Shown here one piece after another: positions 12,131 through 23,579 of a stretch of DNA of 64,000 nt; positions within the stretch are counted from its first letter, which is position 1, and each line of letters begins with the position of its first letter. Origin of the DNA: Archegozetes longisetosus (Eukaryota; Arthropoda; Arachnida; Sarcoptiformes; Trhypochthoniidae); assembly GCA_018873245.2 (NCBI GenBank), contig JAEMBT020000009.1:6886778-6950777 (forward strand), read 5' to 3'. The translations under genes were made by a program, and so were the position numbers. Below the pieces are notes generated by a model. It had not been told where the DNA came from and made no database searches. It saw only the letters and a program-made list of their open reading frames with translations.

Positions 12131-12867
12131 AGGGCCTTTTTTACTCATTAACCACTGAAAAAGCTGAATAAATTTTTAATTACAATTAATAGAGAAATTA
12201 AATTTGGCTCAATTATTCTTTATTCTAAGACCATTTAACTCAGTTTATAATAAATGTTGAAAGTGTACACCATTCATGGTTAAACACGTCCGAACGCGGT
12301 TTACCATATTTTCAGGATCGGATCCTTTCAATTCCTGAACAACTCCTATGCGATAGGGATACATTTTAAGAACTTTTGCCGCCTTTTAACAAGGACTTAG
12401 AAACATTGACAATTGGGAAACTCTTCGTTAAATGCCTATTTCCGGACCACTTATGAAACTTTGTTCAATTTCTTTCAATTTCGTTTCAGTCAATACATAC
12501 TTTTTGTGCACTTGCTTTTTGTCACATACGCTGACTGTATTTCTGAATTTCGGCACAATATTTTGAATTGTTGCTCTACACGTAATATTTTTCCTGCCAT
12601 ATTCTCGTATATAAGCCTTTAAAACTCTTTATTTGGGGTTTTAGTTTTCACATGAATGGAATAATTTTCTATTATGAAAACATGTTGTTTTATTAATAGT
12701 GAAATTTTGTTTAAATCTTTAGACTATTACTTGTCAGAGTTAAATCAAAGTAACTAAAGTTAATTTTTTCTAAAATAAAGAGTAATTGAGCCAAATTTAA
12801 TTTCTCAATTAATTGTAATTAAAAAGTTATTAAACTTTTTCAGTGGCTAACGAGTAAAAAAGACCTG
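12131..12867. mobile_element. non-autonomous DDE element with about 95 bp inverted ends
   Basis: The two ends (12131-12230 and about 12776-12867) are inverted copies sharing blocks such as CTTTTTTACTC, CACTGAAAAAG and TTTGGCTCAATTA. TATA flanks both sides (12127-12130 and 12868-12871). The interior holds a short transposase remnant on the minus strand. Its right end abuts the next hAT MITE. Confidence 0.7.
12250..12390 (-). pseudogene. IS630/Tc1-type DDE transposase remnant
   Basis: One minus-strand frame reads KVLKMYPYRIGVVQEL, then a short gap, then RVRTCLTMNGVHFQHLL and a stop. The first part matches the x-LYPYRIQLVQ-x-L motif and the last the C-terminal N-x-G-x-H-F-x-H-L-L of arthropod IS630-like transposases. 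The middle, including the catalytic domain, is deleted; a stop lies just upstream. It belongs to the same broad group as the relic at 21176-22145. Confidence 0.65.
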
Positions 12868-12873
12868 TATAAC

Positions 12874-13122
12874 CAGTCTGACCACATGTCTCGGGATGTC
12901 CTTAACAGTCCAGGCATTGTGAACTGTGTCCAGGTAGAAGGAATGGGTCATTAAAGTGTCCAGAAATGCAAAATGTTTGTCAATATCTTTAGAAAATAAA
13001 TTGTGTCAAACATTTCGCATTCCTGGACACTTGTATGTCAAGAAATGATCCATTCCTTACATCTGAACACAGTTCACAATGCTTGGACTGTTAAGGACAT
13101 TCCGGGACATGTGGTCAGACTG
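12874..13122. mobile_element. 249 bp hAT MITE derived from the 26444-28821 element
   Basis: Perfect 8 bp target-site duplication TGTATAAC (12866-12873, 13123-13130). Ends are CAGTCTGACCACATGTC and complement. Each arm of about 100 bp follows the right terminal sequence of the hAT at 26444-28821, including ACAGTCCAGG, GTGAACTGTGTCCAGGT and GAAGGAATGG. The MITE is therefore two inverted copies of that one end. It inserted across the right border of the 12131-12867 element, whose last two bases lie in the duplication. Confidence 0.9.
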
Positions 13123-13130
13123 TGTATAAC

Positions 13131-14418
13131 TCTATAATGACTCTGTAAAAGACTCTGTAATACTAATCAAAGTTCAAACCTAAATGGACGTATATTTGAA
13201 GCAATATTTGAAAAATAGAATACACTAATTTTGTTGGGAAACTTTAAATTTTTATTGGTTTTAATTTTTCGTATAAATGATAAGTAAAATTCTGAAGGAT
13301 TTTCTCAATTTCTTGAATGAAAATTAGAATTTAATAAAATAAAGCTCGAATAAATAAAATTTGAATTTCTTGATGAGTATACAAATAGCAATTTTCAAAA
13401 TATTTTTCAAAAATCAGAATATAAAATTGATGCTTATATAAGATTTAATTTTTCCTCATATTTTAAAACAAACGGGTTATTTATTGCGTTATCATAATAA
13501 AACTATTTGAGAGTTTGCTCCATCCATTTCTTGTCCTTCGGACCAAGTTCTTGAAATGAATACTCGTATCTCACCAGTCAAAATGAAACCGAAGACCTGA
13601 TATAATTTTTTTTCTAACTAATCATATTTATTGGATTCCAAAAATCCGCTTCAAGAGATTGTTGAAACTTATCAAAAATTACAAAAGATTCAGGTTAAAT
13701 TACGTATAACATTGAAAACATTAGTGCTTATTGTAAAAATAAATTAAAAATTTCTTGGAGACAGTTGGGCAAAATTTAGAACCAATCATAATGATGCATA
13801 AACCATCACCGTTACCCTTATCTAAAGCTAGTATTATCTATCAATTGAAAAACAATGATACGGAAAACTTACAAAATAGTATCAAAGAAATTAGTTATTT
13901 TAAACCAACTACAATTGTTAAAAAAGAATTAGAAAAATGGATTCTTTCAATAAGAAAATCAATATGATTAATATACATTTAAATACTATCTACAACGAAA
14001 CTAGTGTTTAAGTATTTGCATTGAATGAAGCCTATTATAGAGGAAATGTGTACCACTTATATTAAAAACAAAAATTCATCATAACTATAATCTTCTTAAA
14101 TATTATCAGGAATCTTTTCAAACTTCAACAACTACTGTTTATCGTTAGCTCAATATAACTACGAGCCGTGTGTGTATTAATGAAACAAAATATTTTATCA
14201 GTAAAACTTTTTTATTTAAAAGTTAAAATAAGAGTCCCACTTTCAGAGTTTACATAAAATTTTTATAGATCTGGTTAGTTACCCACATTTAGCATGTCTG
14301 TTTGGTTTTGGAAATAAGTTAAAGTGTCTAAAGTATCAGCAGGGATTCTACATTTAAATTAAAGGAATATATTAATAGATTCTTCTCTAATATCTGCAAA
14401 AGTATTTTATCAATAATA
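13131..14418. other. intergenic stretch, no gene recognised
   Basis: A frame at 13755-13967 (70 codons) and a loosely coiled-coil-like frame just before it (about 13640-13740) resemble nothing I can name. Polyadenylation-like AATAAA words occur by chance at this base composition. Confidence 0.35.
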
Positions 14419-15399
14419 CACTCAAACACCGATAATGTTAACACTTTGAGCAGACAGATTTGTTAACACTAGTAATATTTTAACTTTATACATTTGAAAT
14501 AAAATATTTAATAATCATTTTCTTTATTCATTACAAATATTAATAATTATTATGAAGTTATTCGCATGAAATCAGTGATTTTTGTGATTCCACTTTTCAC
14601 CACTTTAATAATTTCACATTTTGTTTTCAAATCAATTTTAACCTTTTTTGTTGCCATTTTTATGATTAAACAAGTTTAAAATTTAAAAAGTACAATTTAA
14701 AGTTTATATGCTCATGCACATGTTAATGTTATCAATACATTATATTCAGTTACATAACATACTAATATTTGTTAATACAATTAGAACGTTAACATTATTG
14801 GTGTTAACATTAACCCTTCGTCACAACTGTGGGGTAAAATGTTCCCAAATTTGACTAAAAATCTCGTAAAAATCAACGAAACGTCGTTGCTTCTTAAGAA
14901 CTTAGGTATTCCTCAGTCATATATCTGGCTTTGAATGACAAAAAAGCCGATTAATATAGACTTGTAACTTTATTTTTAAAAAAAATTTTCTGGCAACATG
15001 TTTGGCTGAGGACAGAAATTTGCCATAACATCGCAGTGCTTTGTGTTTAATATATGTGTCGCAGTGCTGTAATGTCGCTACTAGCAATTTGAACCACTGA
15101 TGACGTTGTAGCAGATAACAGAAAATTACGTAATTAGTAAATTTAAACTTCGAAAACAAGGGCTAATCTTGATTCTAAAAGCATTCAGACTAACCTAGAA
15201 CAGATATAAAGGGTGGAAAACGTGGGGTAACATCTTACCCCAAAGTTAATTTTACGTTTTCGGAAGTTAAGTTGTGACGAAGAGTTAAGCAACACTTTTT
15301 GACATTGATTCCAATAGAACTGGTTTATGGATTTAAAGATTTGTTAATATTATTGGAGTATTAATATTATGCAGCGTTAATGTTATTGGTGTTTGAGCG
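14419..15399. mobile_element. inverted-repeat element with CRCTCAAACACC ends, carrying a piggyBac-like MITE
   Basis: The ends are CACTCAAACACCGATAATG and, from the other side, CGCTCAAACACCAATAACA. TA flanks both sides (14417-14418, 15400-15401). Subterminal copies of AACATTATTGGTGTTAACATT lie near 14790. The 471 bp element at 14814-15284 is nested inside. No transposase frame is seen. Confidence 0.65.
14814..15284. mobile_element. piggyBac-like non-autonomous element
   Basis: TTAA occurs on both sides (14810-14813 and 15285-15288), followed by CCCTTCGTCACAACT at the left and its near-complement at the right. TTAA target site plus ends beginning CCC/CTC is the piggyBac signature. Both subterminal regions carry GTGGGGTAA-A-type words. 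The minus-strand frame at 14917-15159 inside has no resemblance to piggyBac transposase. Confidence 0.75.
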
Positions 15400-15401
15400 T
15401 A

Positions 15402-16553
15402 TATATTTTTGAAAAGTACTCGCCGAGACGAGTTCAATGGTGCATATCATTGCCACTCCAAATGAGGATGTGGACTGAAAAAAGGGGGTTAATATTGGGC
15501 AAGAAATTGGCTTATTGCAAATATGGTATAAAAATGTAGGTATTACAATTTTAAGATCGAATCTCGAATTTATTTTTGGATTTTTGTCTACTAGTTAATG
15601 CGGACTATCCCAAACGGAGACTCCCAGCACCCATTATCCAGATTTCATTCTTGCTTAGTCTTGTTACACTCTAACCAATGCTATCACCAAATGGCGTTTT
15701 TGCACAACTAACGACCCCTTTTTGGGCTAAGTATGGTGACCCTTCTTCCAATGTAACTCCAGAAGAAGCGGAAGTTACTCAAAAATTATTTGAAATGTTT
15801 AATATCTGTGTTATAAACACTGCCGTCCAGAGCTTTGTTTCCAGCTTGGGGTGGAGGGTTATTTACTTGAAATTGACGACGATTTAGTCGCATCTTCTTA
15901 TATAAGTAAGAGGATGGTGACCTCGACTACGAATTAAACAGTAATCTGCCCAAGCTGATTATATCAAACTTCATCAAATTGACATTGACATCCCACAGGA
16001 GAATAATGAGATTAGGATGCATTCTTTGACTCATAATCAGATATCCGGTGCTGTTTGCTCCCATAATCCTGTATGCGTAGGCCGAGTTGGGGTACTTCAA
16101 AGAACCACCTGAACCTTTTCAATTCCTGATCCAAGTGTATTTCAAATTAAATCATGTTGTGTTCATTTATTGGCTGCACTAATTACGGTTTTATCTGCTG
16201 TAGTTGATCCAGTAGATGTTTTAGTCATCTTATCAATGAAATACACTTCCATTAAGAATTGTGTGGAGATTGGGATTCTTTTGGGAATAGTCCGCTCCTC
16301 TTCAGAGAATCTGGCTAATGGGTGCTTGGAGTCTCCACTTGGGGATAGTCCGCATTGGCCAGAAGACAAAAATCCAAAAATAAACTAGAGATTCGGTCTT
16401 AGAATTGTAATAACTACATTTTGATACCATACTTGCAACAAGCCAATATTTTGCCCAAAATTAGCCCCCATTTTTCGGTCCACGTCTCCATTTGGGGAGG
16501 CAGCGATACACACCATTAAACTCGTCTCGACGAGTGTTTTTAAAAAAGTATAT
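15402..16553. mobile_element. element with about 240 bp inverted repeats, unknown superfamily
   Basis: Left arm 15402-15655 and right arm about 16305-16553 are inverted copies; for example CGAGACGAGTTCAATGGTG and TAATGCGGACTATCCC recur as complements. It starts at the right border of the previous element. The 650 bp interior has a 69-codon frame (15678-15887) and other fragments that I cannot assign. Frames on both strands at 16163-16388 and 16385-16615 fall in the arms. Confidence 0.65.
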
Positions 16554-16933
16554 ACATCTTTCATAATTAGACGTACCACTCCATGAATTTCATAGTTAGT
16601 TAAGCATTCAGGCATCCTAAGATGCGAATTCGTGCTTTTTGTGTATGTTATATTACTGAATTTGCGTTTAAATGCTCCTTAAGTGCCAGTAACCCCTAAA
16701 ATGTGCACTTAGTGTTGTAATCTAAGTAACTTATTATAAGATAAACTTCATTAAGATTTATTGATATTAACGTTTTATTATCTTTTATTTGAAACTAATC
16801 ATTAATAATCGGTTGATCAAAATCTAAAAATTACAAGGTACTTATCATGGTCCCAAATATTCGCGAATTGATTCTTATCCATATTAACTTACTGGTAATC
16901 ATAAAAACATTTGTGCTTATTAAATATTGATTA

Positions 16934-18147
16934 TTAAAATCTTCCGAGCTGTACTGATATAACAGTATAGTTGAGAATAAAACAGAATATCTATCAAATG
17001 AGTTTAAAACATTTATTACATGATCATTAGATAAAATGAATGACTTACTGATAATAGAGTGGTCTTTCTAAACGGTACGAAACCTGCAATAGTGAAGCCC
17101 AACTTTGAATCGTTATGTGTTTTGAAATAAAGGGCTTCTCGAAATTCATTTTCATTCATACAATCCTTAGAAATATCCAACTCTTCGAACACTGAGAAAA
17201 GCTTTTCAGTTTTCTCATAAACAGATCCATGTATTAAACATTTAATAATCAGTCGACTACTCATCATAACTGATGCAAATATAAAAATTGCTGACAATGA
17301 CTTCATGGCTTTATTCTGTGAGCCTACAGTTGACATATATATTTGTAACATAACTCCTGATATTGTTATAATAGCATCTATAAAGTGTACTGAATATAAA
17401 GATTGATCTAATTTTGAAATCATATTTTTCGTGTTTATGAAAGACTTTCTCAAATTGTTGAGCGGAACTTTGTTTAGAAGCAAATTTTCTGTCAAATTCT
17501 CCAGATATTCAGTTAATGCTAGTGAGATTGCTGAAAAAAATAGAAAAATTAATTTATATTTGAGAAATTTCAGATAAATTTACTCAAAACTTACACAAAG
17601 TTATGAGTTTAAAAGCTGTTTGTCCTGTCATGTAAAAAATAATTGTTATAAAGTTCAATGAGAATAGAATCAAATCTGAACTAGTTTCAAACTTTGAACA
17701 GAAATACATGTGAATTAAAATCGCGAGAAAATTTGAAACATGTAATGAAATGATTATGATTTTGTTGCTGAGTTTTTTCAATGGAAATTTGAACCACATT
17801 TCGCATAATGAGAAACCTTTAAATTGATAGTAAAATAAATTATGAACCAAGAAAATAGTGTTCATATGAGTCCAATAGTGCTGTAGATAATAGACTATCT
17901 CAAATCCTGATTCATAAATAGAGCCCAAGCTTTCATCTCGGCTCAGAATAACTATAGTTGTGATAATAATTGATATTGAAAAAGTTATTGTAATTCCAAA
18001 TAGCTTCAATTTCTTATTCACAATACATTCGCCACTTTTTGTGACAACAAGTCCACCAAAAGTAATGCCAAATACACGACAACTCCATAAAATTATTAAT
18101 TCAACCAAGTATTCTTGATTAATTAAGGAGTTAACCTGACTTATCAT
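16934..18147 (-). CDS. gustatory receptor A1 (7tm_7 family), intact
   Basis: Exons, in gene order: 18147-17595, 17530-17049 and 16990-16934. They join in phases 1 and 0 through GT..AG introns of 64 and 58 nt, giving 363 residues. The ATG at 18147 aligns with its paralogs. The N-terminal region carries CRVFGITFGGLVV, and the protein is a series of hydrophobic segments with the length (about 360-400 aa) of insect gustatory receptors, which are inverted-topology seven-helix ligand-gated channels of taste neurons. The last exon ends in NYTVISVQLGRF, a degenerate form of the family's T-Y-hhhhh-Q-F tail. This is the left-most copy of the array and is closest to A2. The conserved motif GTTTCCATGA (as on the + strand) is at 18275-18284. 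No disabling change is seen. Ligand cannot be told. Confidence 0.85.
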
Positions 18148-18274
18148 TATTAATAATATTGGTATAGCTAGTAATTAACTCATCAAAGTCCGTAACTTAA
18201 CATTCTGAGATTATTGATAAGATTTTCTCAAATAAATAGAAAGAGAGCTAGAAAATACACTTTACAAGTATTCT

Positions 18275-18284
18275 GTTTCCATGA
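18275..18284 (-). promoter_or_regulatory. conserved upstream motif of the Gr-A copies
   Basis: GTTTCCATGA on the + strand (TCATGGAAAC on the gene strand) lies 128 bp before the A1 start. The same ten bases are at 20592-20601, 129 bp before A2. The surrounding sequence is much less conserved between A and B copies, so the motif may be a shared control or start element. Confidence 0.45.
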
Positions 18285-18589
18285 GAGAATGAATAAATAG
18301 AAAAGTATTTACATATCAATCAACATGATTAAGTTTCTATTGAATGCAAGAAAAATTCTGACTTGATTTGAGATATTTTACTTATTTGTATTTCGACATT
18401 TGCATCAATTATTTAATAGACCTGCTATAGATTTGCTTATTTTAATAATATTTTCTTCTAGGTAATTTCCTTAAAAGCTTTTAAGATAATTGTTAATGCA
18501 TATGGCTTAGAATTTATTAGATGACACTCTTTTAGATACTACATGTGAATTCATTCGATAATTAGAATATACGCTAAAAAACTCGATAA

Positions 18590-18790
18590 GCATTGATAGC
18601 AACCAGAAGTGATGGAATGTTTTCCGTCAAACCATAATACTGGATATATTAACAAACTTATAGAATATTCAGCATAGTAATCAAAGTAAATTAGGAATCA
18701 AATTTGCAGCAAATTGATGTGCATCACAAGAAGATTGATGTAGCAATAAATTTCTTGTTGCTATCGTAAATTTTTAAGTTTTAAACTGCA
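18590..18790. repeat. 200 bp block shared with 44200-44400 (opposite orientation)
   Basis: The reverse complement of this block follows 44200-44400 over pieces such as GAATATTCTATAAGTTT, CATCACTTCTGGTT and TTTGATTACTAT. One copy lies upstream of Gr-A1, the other beyond the B5 end of the array. Confidence 0.6.
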
Positions 18791-19243
18791 CATGTTTATG
18801 CATCTAGAATAATAAATTGTAAAAATATCCTGTTTTATGTTTATGGTTATTGATTAAAGAAGAATGATTTAGTTTCTTGTGATTTATCTTATATAGTATT
18901 CCTTATATTAATGTATTGATAGAAGAGTCACTCATGAGCGTAATCAAGTATTTTAATTTTAATACTTCACAAAACATAGATCAATTAGTAATAGAGTGCA
19001 ATTTTAATAATGTATATCAATGTATTTAATAACATTTTGACTAAATAACTAAAAATAAATTAATTTATTGTTATTTCACTCAGATAGAAATCTCATTTCT
19101 TTTGTAAATTTGAAATGTTATTAACAAATAAAGTAATAATATCTTTGCTCTTTTTCTGAATAAATATCGAGATTATATTATTGGCAAAAACCGATAGCAT
19201 CATTGTGAAAACATAACAGTTATACACATCTTGACATCTATAA

Positions 19244-20463
19244 TTAAACTCTTCCAAACTGTAGTAATATCACAGTATAGTTGAGAATAAAGCAGAATAT
19301 CTACCAAATAAATTTAGAACATTTATTATCATTAGATAAAATGAAATAAAAGACTTACTGATAATAGAGTAGCCTTTCTAAAAGGTACGAAACCCGCAAT
19401 AGTGAAGCCCAACTTTGAATCGTTATGTGTTTTGAAATAGAGTGCTTCTCGGAATTCATTTTCATCCATACAACCCTTAGAAACATCTAATTCTTCGAAA
19501 GCTGAGAAAAACTTTTCAGTTTTCTCATAAACAGATCCATGTATTAAACAGTCAGCTATCATTCGACTGCTTATCATAATTGATGCAAATATAGAAATTG
19601 CTGACAATGACTCCATGGCTTTATTCTGTGAGCCTAAAGTTGACATATATATTTGTAACATAACTCCTGAAATTGTTATAATAGCATCTATAAAGTATAC
19701 TGAATACAAAGATTGATCTAATTTTGAAATCATATTTTTCGTGTTTATGAAAGACTTTCTCAAATTGTTGAGCGGAACTTTGTTTAGAAGCAAATTTTCT
19801 GTCAAATTCTCCAGATATTCGGCCAATGATAACGAAATAGCTATTTAAAAATTATCTGAATATTTTACTTTGAAATCTTGAATATTGTGGAATAACTTGA
19901 AATCAATAAAAACTTACACCAAGTTATCAATTTGACGGCCCCCTGCCCCATCAGGTGAAAAATATTCACTGTGAAAGTGAATGAAAATTGAATAACATCT
20001 ACTTTTGTTTCGAATTTTGAGGAGAAAATCGTGAAAACAAAATTGCCGTAAAATTCGCGGCATGAATACAGATAATTATGATTTTGTTTCTTAGTCTTTT
20101 TAGTGGATGTTTAAGCCATATTTCGCACAATGGAAAGCCTACAAACTGGTAATAAAATAGATTGTGAATCAAATAAATAGTATTCATATGGTCCCAATAA
20201 TGAAGTGACTTAAATATTATTTTGAATCCTGATGTACAAAAATTTTCACAAGTATCACGGCGCAAAACAGTTATAATCAGCAAAATAGTTGATACTATCA
20301 AAGTTATTATGCTTCCAAAAGTTTTTAATTTTTTGTTCACAACGCATTCACCACTCTCTTTGATAACTAGTCCACCAAATGTTATGCCAAATACACGACA
20401 ACTCCATATAATCATTAATTCGATCAAATATTTCTGATTAGTGAATGCTTGAATCGGACTCAT
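19244..20463 (-). pseudogene. gustatory receptor A2 with a single-base frameshift
   Basis: Exons 20463-19918, 19840-19359 and 19300-19244 match A1 in phase; exon 2 is 482 nt and exon 3 is 57 nt in both. Exon 1 has lost one base near 20020-20040. After AANFTAIL the frame shifts and hits a stop, but in the next frame the expected SSKFETKVDVIQFS..AVKLIT resumes up to the splice site. Exons 2 and 3 are fully open and the tail NYTVILLQFGR is the best TYhhhhhQF match in the array. Either this is a young pseudogene, or the base is missing because of a sequencing or assembly error. The acceptor before exon 2 (TTTTTAAATAG) is weaker than in A1. Confidence 0.8.
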
Positions 20464-21175
20464 AATTCTTGAACTTTTAAGAATATTCGAATAGATAACA
20501 AACTACTGGTTTGGGCATAAATTTTAGTTCTTAGGCGAATATGATTTCTATAAAACGAAACCCTGCAAAGAGTACGCTAACGATGAATTTAGTTTCCATG
20601 AGAATGATTTAAATATAACATTTGCCTTTCAATTTGTTTAATTAAGTTTCTATCGAATGTAAGAAAATCCTGACTGAGTGCCATAAAGTGCCACGTAAAA
20701 TTCAAATAATGTTAAAGATAGCACTTATAGCAACTCACCTTATAATATACTACTCATACTATACTTTACTATATACCAATCTGTTTAATAACTTGACTTA
20801 TTTGATAATGCAACCTTTTAGAATTAATAATCTTAAAGTTATATCGATCTACAAGATACATGCCCTCAGCATAAGGTACTTTGCTCTCGAATATTTAAAC
20901 AAATTTGTGTAGAAGTATGAAGCAGGTTTAGCATGTAGAAAATTTTTGAGCATTTTGGTGTCTTTCTTGTATAGTGATTTGACCTTACTTTTGCACGGTT
21001 TAGCTGATTTCAAAGTCTTTATAATGAAACCTGACATTCAAATGCTTTTCGTTTTGGTCAGAATACGTTTTATTTTCGTAGTAGGGGATCAGAATAAGTT
21101 TCTACGACAAATTTATAAGCGAATAAAAGAATTCAAGATTTGCCTAAACGTCAAATGAACATAAGTCTCATATAA
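20464..21175. other. spacer upstream of Gr-A2
   Basis: It holds the conserved GTTTCCATGA motif at 20592-20601. The overlapping short frames on both strands between 20688 and 21158 have no family resemblance. Confidence 0.4.
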
Positions 21176-22145
21176 CAGGAAGAGTTGTAGTTTTTGGTAA
21201 TGTATTGTTTAAGAGTTAAGATGTCTCTTGGATGGTTCCGATACACTTTATCTTTCAAGTAGTACCAAAGAAAAAAATTCGCAGTTGTCAAATCGAACTA
21301 CCGTGGTGGCCGAAGAACATCTGATTGCCTACCAATTCTCTTTTCCAGGATATGAAATTAATCTATTGATGCACTAAACGATCGTAATGTGCTGAGGCAT
21401 AATCCTGCTGAAATTAAAGCTTTTTCCCTTTTAAATTCAAAAGTATTGCGGGTCAAACTTCTCCATTCAACAACTTAAGACAAATTGCATCAGTAAAGGA
21501 ACCATTGAAGAAAATTGGACAGTTGACACGACTATTCCACAATCCTATTCATACCGTTACATTCTCAACAAGTTTATCCTGTTCTGGGTTAGAGGATTTG
21601 ACTTTGACAAATACAGTGTTATGTCGGTTAATATGATCGTTAATAGTAGAAAACGACTCAACTATCCAAATATTTTTGTTGAAAAACCTTTGATCTTCGT
21701 TTAAGAATTCAAGAAATTGTTGAGCGAATTCAACACAGGCCTGGTGATCGTCTTCACTGGGGTGATGAGCGGCGATTGGGTAATATAGATGAAATTGCAG
21801 GTCTTCTCAGGAATTAAATAGACAGTGTGAGGTACATGCCACTCTATGGCAACGCGTTGAGTGGAGATAAAGTCTCCTCTCTTTATCGCTTATATCACCC
21901 TTTCTTCTACCATTATACGACAGAAAATTACTGATGAGTATTCTGATTTTATAATCAGACGGGCTAAATCCAAATTTCCATTAAAGAGCACTCTAGGTTT
22001 TAATTATGTTCTCTTCGTCGAGGTAATATTCAACAACACAACTAATTTTTTATCTATAAAGCATTCAGATAGTGCTGAGGCGGACACTAATGCCGCATAC
22101 ATAATAATAAATCGTTATATTTTACATGAAGGAATAACTGTGTAG
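21176..22145 (-). pseudogene. IS630/Tc1-type DDE transposase relic
   Basis: Reading the minus strand, several frames contain pieces in the right order. First STQRVAIEWHVPHTV (helix-turn-helix, near 21840-21870). Then CVEFAQQFLEFLNEDQRFF and NIWIVESFSTINDHINRHN (core, 21630-21745). Then EKRIGRQSDVLRPPR (near 21300-21345). Last, DLTTANFFLWYYLKDKVY and HPRDILTLKQYI near 21195-21285, the conserved D-F-F-L-W-x-Y-L-K-D-x-V-Y end. Frameshifts and stops separate them, so it is inactive. The + strand frame at 21861-22145 is a shadow. Terminal repeats were not found. Confidence 0.75.
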
Positions 22146-22390
22146 TGATTATAAATAGGATCAAGACGAACTATGAACAAAGATTAAGAAATAAACTAAG
22201 AGGAGTTAGCGTAGATAAATAAGTGCATTGTCAGTTGATATATTGTCACGTTTATTTCGTGACATGGAGATTATTCGATACTTAAAAAACCAAAATAAGT
22301 AATATTCTGCAGTTTTTATATAGAAATTGTTTTTTCAGACTAAAGATTGAATTCGGGAACTCTGATGTGAGAGTTCAATTTTAAGTTTTT
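22146..22390. other. junction between the transposase relic and the B-type Gr repeat
   Basis: Unique AT-rich sequence. At about 22390 it changes abruptly into sequence shared with all B-type spacers, so a rearrangement breakpoint lies here. Confidence 0.45.
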
Positions 22391-23579
22391 CTTCACAAGA
22401 GTCTAATTTAACTAGACAAAACTATTAGAACCTAAAAAATGTTTAAAAATACAAATCTTTAAACAATATTCACTTAACTGTTAGTTTCAATTCCATTGAG
22501 AAATAAGTGTTAGTTTATAACTGACTTGAGAAATTTATAATAAAACAAACTATATTAATTTATTACATTTTTTATACAATCACAATGAGAGAAACGTAAT
22601 AGATAAAAATGAAAAGTATAAAAAGTAGCATTTAAAAAGTATACAAAAATTCTTTTATCTTCCGTGATTGTAATTGCACTACCTAATATAATTTTTGGTT
22701 TACTCTTGATTTTATTTTGCAAAAGTAGCGTTTTACATAAGGTTATTTTTATAGTATTTATTCATTAGTGTTTACAATTGTGCCACTTTTAAACGTTCTA
22801 ATGTAAATCAATTTTTTCTCAATTAAAATTTCTTATCCATCATTTCTTTGTTCATTAAAAGAGAGGCTACTTTTTAATTGCACAATGTTTATTATTCTAC
22901 TCTTCGAAACAGAACTTTGATGTGATCCTCGAATTGGTTTTTTGAACCTACATTTTCTAAAGTATCTCATAGATAATACGTGCAATCCTTATCAGAGATT
23001 GAAACACAATATTCTCAGAGACAGCTCTCTCAATAAGCTCATTACTGTTTACTTATCTTTAGGAACCGATTTTAAATCTAGATAAAATATCGAATGTTGA
23101 AGTAAACAATCAATAAATACTAATTAGCATATGATACAAATTTCAGAATTTGAAACTCATCGATTAGTATATATTTCTTCAGCAATACTAGTAAATTGAA
23201 TACACATGCAGAATATACATTTTTAAGACCATTTAATTAAGTTAATTTTGTGCGTGATTACTAACAAATTGCAAAATCTTCTGTAAACAAGCTTTTCTTA
23301 AATTTATTGAGTGTGAATGCATTCTGAGCTCACTCAAACTTGATAAATCTAAAACCATAAATAACAACGAGAAGTGATGCTATTTTATGCAGATTTCTAT
23401 CTTTCCATTATATTTAATATAATATTAGATTATTTTATTGATAATTTTAGACAAAAACGCGAGATCATAATTAAAAATATACTTGAAACTGACGCGCATC
23501 ACACAGGGGACGATATTGCAACCGTACTCTTCTTGTATCCCAGCATTTAACATCACCTCCCCGTACCTGTATTAGAACT
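22391..23579. repeat. B-type Gr spacer without a gene at its left end (truncated unit)
   Basis: From GAGTCTAATTTAACTAGACA onward this matches the spacers at 33844-34992, 36455-37659 and 39122-41003. In those copies the sequence starts about 245 bp upstream of a Gr start codon. Here no Gr lies to the left, so an eighth unit has lost its gene. The part next to B1 includes the conserved TTGAGTG..CACTCAA inverted pair near 23308-23340. Confidence 0.6.

Larger units (their letters stand above)
18148..19243. other. spacer between Gr-A1 and Gr-A2
   Basis: Contains the A1 promoter region and, at about 18590-18790, a block that matches the reverse complement of 44200-44400. No other gene or RNA is seen. 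Confidence 0.5.

Noticed and set aside
13500..13967. Possible THAP or P-element relic (CSIHF-like word followed by a coiled-coil-like stretch)
   Set aside because: Too short and in different frames; no further domain could be recognised.
16163..16615. Overlapping frames on both strands
   Set aside because: They lie in or next to the inverted arm of a transposon and show no family resemblance.
21861..22145. 94-codon frame on the + strand
   Set aside because: The opposite strand carries the start of a DDE transposase relic over the same bases, so this is a shadow.
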